Shown one piece after another: positions 6,394-7,130 of a stretch of DNA of 7,130 nt. The position numbers were made by a program, and so were the translations under genes. The stretch covers positions 1-7,130 of the forward strand of contig QHRI01000337.1 of NCBI GenBank assembly GCA_003221375.1, read 5' to 3'. Origin of the DNA: Verrucomicrobiota bacterium. GTDB lineage: Bacteria; Verrucomicrobiota; Verrucomicrobiia; Chthoniobacterales; UBA10450. Position 1 is the stretch's first letter, and each line of letters opens with the position of its first letter. Below the pieces are notes generated by a model, which was not told the DNA's origin, made no database searches, and saw only the letters and a program-made list of their open reading frames with translations.

Positions 6394-6816
6394 ATGAGAA
6401 CACAACGCGGTTTCCAAAAAATCCACGTCACTTTGCTCGCGCTATGCGCGACTTTCGCCTTCGCTGTATTTTGGACAAAAGCTGCCGGCTCGGGCATCAT
6501 CAGATTTCAAGAATCAAGTGGTCCCTCTTCGGAAAATTCGAGCGGGTTGATTGGTCATTGGCGAAAAACTACGATCGGCTATACGGGCCCGATAGACGAA
6601 CATCTGGTCCTTCATTCCAATGGCACTGTTGAGAACTGGACCGTAACAGCCTACGAGCGCAGAGAGCCGGTGACAGGCCATTGGAGCGTTGAAGGCAAAA
6701 CACTGACGTTGTCGTTCGGTGGCAACGACCGCTCCAATCCGTTCACTTTCTACCAGGGCCAACTTGTCTTCCCGAACATTCCAAATCGGCGTGGGTTCTG
6801 GGAAAAAGTCGAGTAG
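6394..6816 (+). CDS. Small exported or membrane-anchored lipocalin-like protein, function unknown
   Basis: 140 residues from the ATG at 6394. The N-terminus is basic (MRTQRGFQK), followed by a hydrophobic helix at 10-27 and then KAAGSG, consistent with a signal peptide cut near residue 31 or with a single membrane anchor. A polar Ser-rich linker (40-50) leads to a small beta-rich domain with two G-H-W strands, at 54-56 and 95-97. It also has a D/N-G turn in LVLHSNGTVENW, and a strand pair TLTLSFGG then FTFYQGQLVF. This is the pattern of lipocalin-like domains that test a barrel fold with GxW motifs; ligands are unknown. The cysteine at 18 sits inside the helix after Leu, so it is not a lipobox. 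An open frame extends upstream to 6211, but it overlaps the divergent gene and is not family-like. The EamA-type gene starts 14 bases after the stop, so they may form one unit. Confidence 0.72.
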   Translation: MRTQRGFQKIHVTLLALCATFAFAVFWTKAAGSGIIRFQESSGPSSENSSGLIGHWRKTTIGYTGPIDEHLVLHSNGTVENWTVTAYERREPVTGHWSVEGKTLTLSFGGNDRSNPFTFYQGQLVFPNIPNRRGFWEKVE

Positions 6817-6830
6817 TAAGATTGCATTGA

Positions 6831-7130
6831 GTGGCAACGAAAACGGCGGACGATGCCGAGCACGTTCCCGTCAAATTCGAGATTGGAAGTTTTCTGAGCA
6901 CCCCGCGAATTTTCATTCTCACGCTGCTGGCGATGATTGCCTTCGCCAGCAATTCGCTCTTATGCCGAGCCGCATTGAAGGAAAGCAGCATCGATCCCGC
7001 CACTTTCACATTTGTTCGTGTCTTTTCCGGGACCCTTGCGCTTTGGCTCATTATGAGCGTTCGAACAATGCTGATAGTTAATACAACGGCCACTCCTCAG
7101 TTCGACGGTTTTTCTAGCTCGTCACCTGTC
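6831..7130 (+). CDS. EamA/DMT-superfamily transporter, N-terminal part (partial, runs off the window)
   Basis: The frame is bounded by a TGA at 6828-6830 and stays open to the window end, giving 100 codons from GTG 6831. A polar 26-residue leader (MATKTADDAEHVPVKFEIGSF) is followed by a helix carrying FILTLLAMIAFASNSLLCRAALK. Then comes IDPATFTFVRVFSGTLALWLIM, the helix 1-loop-helix 2 signature of EamA drug/metabolite transporters (A-x-N-x-L, then D-P-x-x-F-x-x-x-R). These are ten-helix inner-membrane exporters of metabolites or drugs; the substrate is unknown. The last 25 residues (LIVNTTATPQFDGFSSSSPV) form a polar loop that I cannot match to the family; the loop between helices 2 and 3 is variable, so this may be normal. 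No in-frame ATG precedes the first helix, so GTG 6831 is the only plausible start, though no ribosome site is visible. Confidence 0.75.
   Translation, partial: MATKTADDAEHVPVKFEIGSFLSTPRIFILTLLAMIAFASNSLLCRAALKESSIDPATFTFVRVFSGTLALWLIMSVRTMLIVNTTATPQFDGFSSSSPV

Noticed and set aside
6411..6450. Lipobox cysteine at residue 18 of the lipocalin-like protein
   Set aside because: The residue before Cys is Leu and the Cys sits mid-helix, so it does not fit a lipoprotein signal.

Overview
This is chromosomal DNA of a bacterium with roughly 50-55% G+C, carrying ordinary single-copy genes in short runs on both strands. There is no rRNA, tRNA, insertion sequence, phage gene or CRISPR array. Weak Shine-Dalgarno sites, GTG/TTG starts and the mix of families (CLC channel with CBS domains, acyltransferase 3, YdjM-like membrane protein, a likely selenoprotein of the carboxymuconolactone decarboxylase/AhpD class) would suit a soil or sediment bacterium of the Verrucomicrobia or Acidobacteria type. 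That placement is a guess; nothing here fixes the taxon.

Layout. Positions 1-147 (+) are the last 48 codons of an MFS drug-efflux type transporter. Positions 162-835 (-) hold a polytopic membrane protein split by one frameshift. Positions 869-2592 (+) hold a CLC chloride channel/antiporter with C-terminal CBS domains, broken by an in-frame TAG and by a deletion with frameshift in the first CBS domain. Positions 2685-3791 (+) encode an intact acyltransferase 3 membrane protein. Positions 3802-4392 (+) encode an AhpD-like protein whose second redox cysteine position is a TGA codon followed by a SECIS-like hairpin. On the minus strand lie a gluconokinase (4899-4396), a YdjM-like membrane protein (5505-4906) and a beta-propeller-like protein (6291-5635). 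Positions 6394-6816 (+) encode a small exported lipocalin-like protein, and 6831-7130 (+) the start of an EamA-type transporter that runs off the window.

The most interesting item is the TGA at 4093-4095. It falls exactly where the family has the second Cys of CxxC, the reading frame continues with family-like sequence to 4392, and a perfect 7-bp stem with a GTG loop lies 18 nt downstream. Together these make a good selenocysteine candidate. The other two reading-frame breaks (162-835 and 869-2592) do not fit recoding and look like gene decay or sequence error. Apart from short same-strand runs (acyltransferase with the AhpD-like gene; YdjM-like gene with gluconokinase; lipocalin-like gene with EamA), the window shows no shared pathway.
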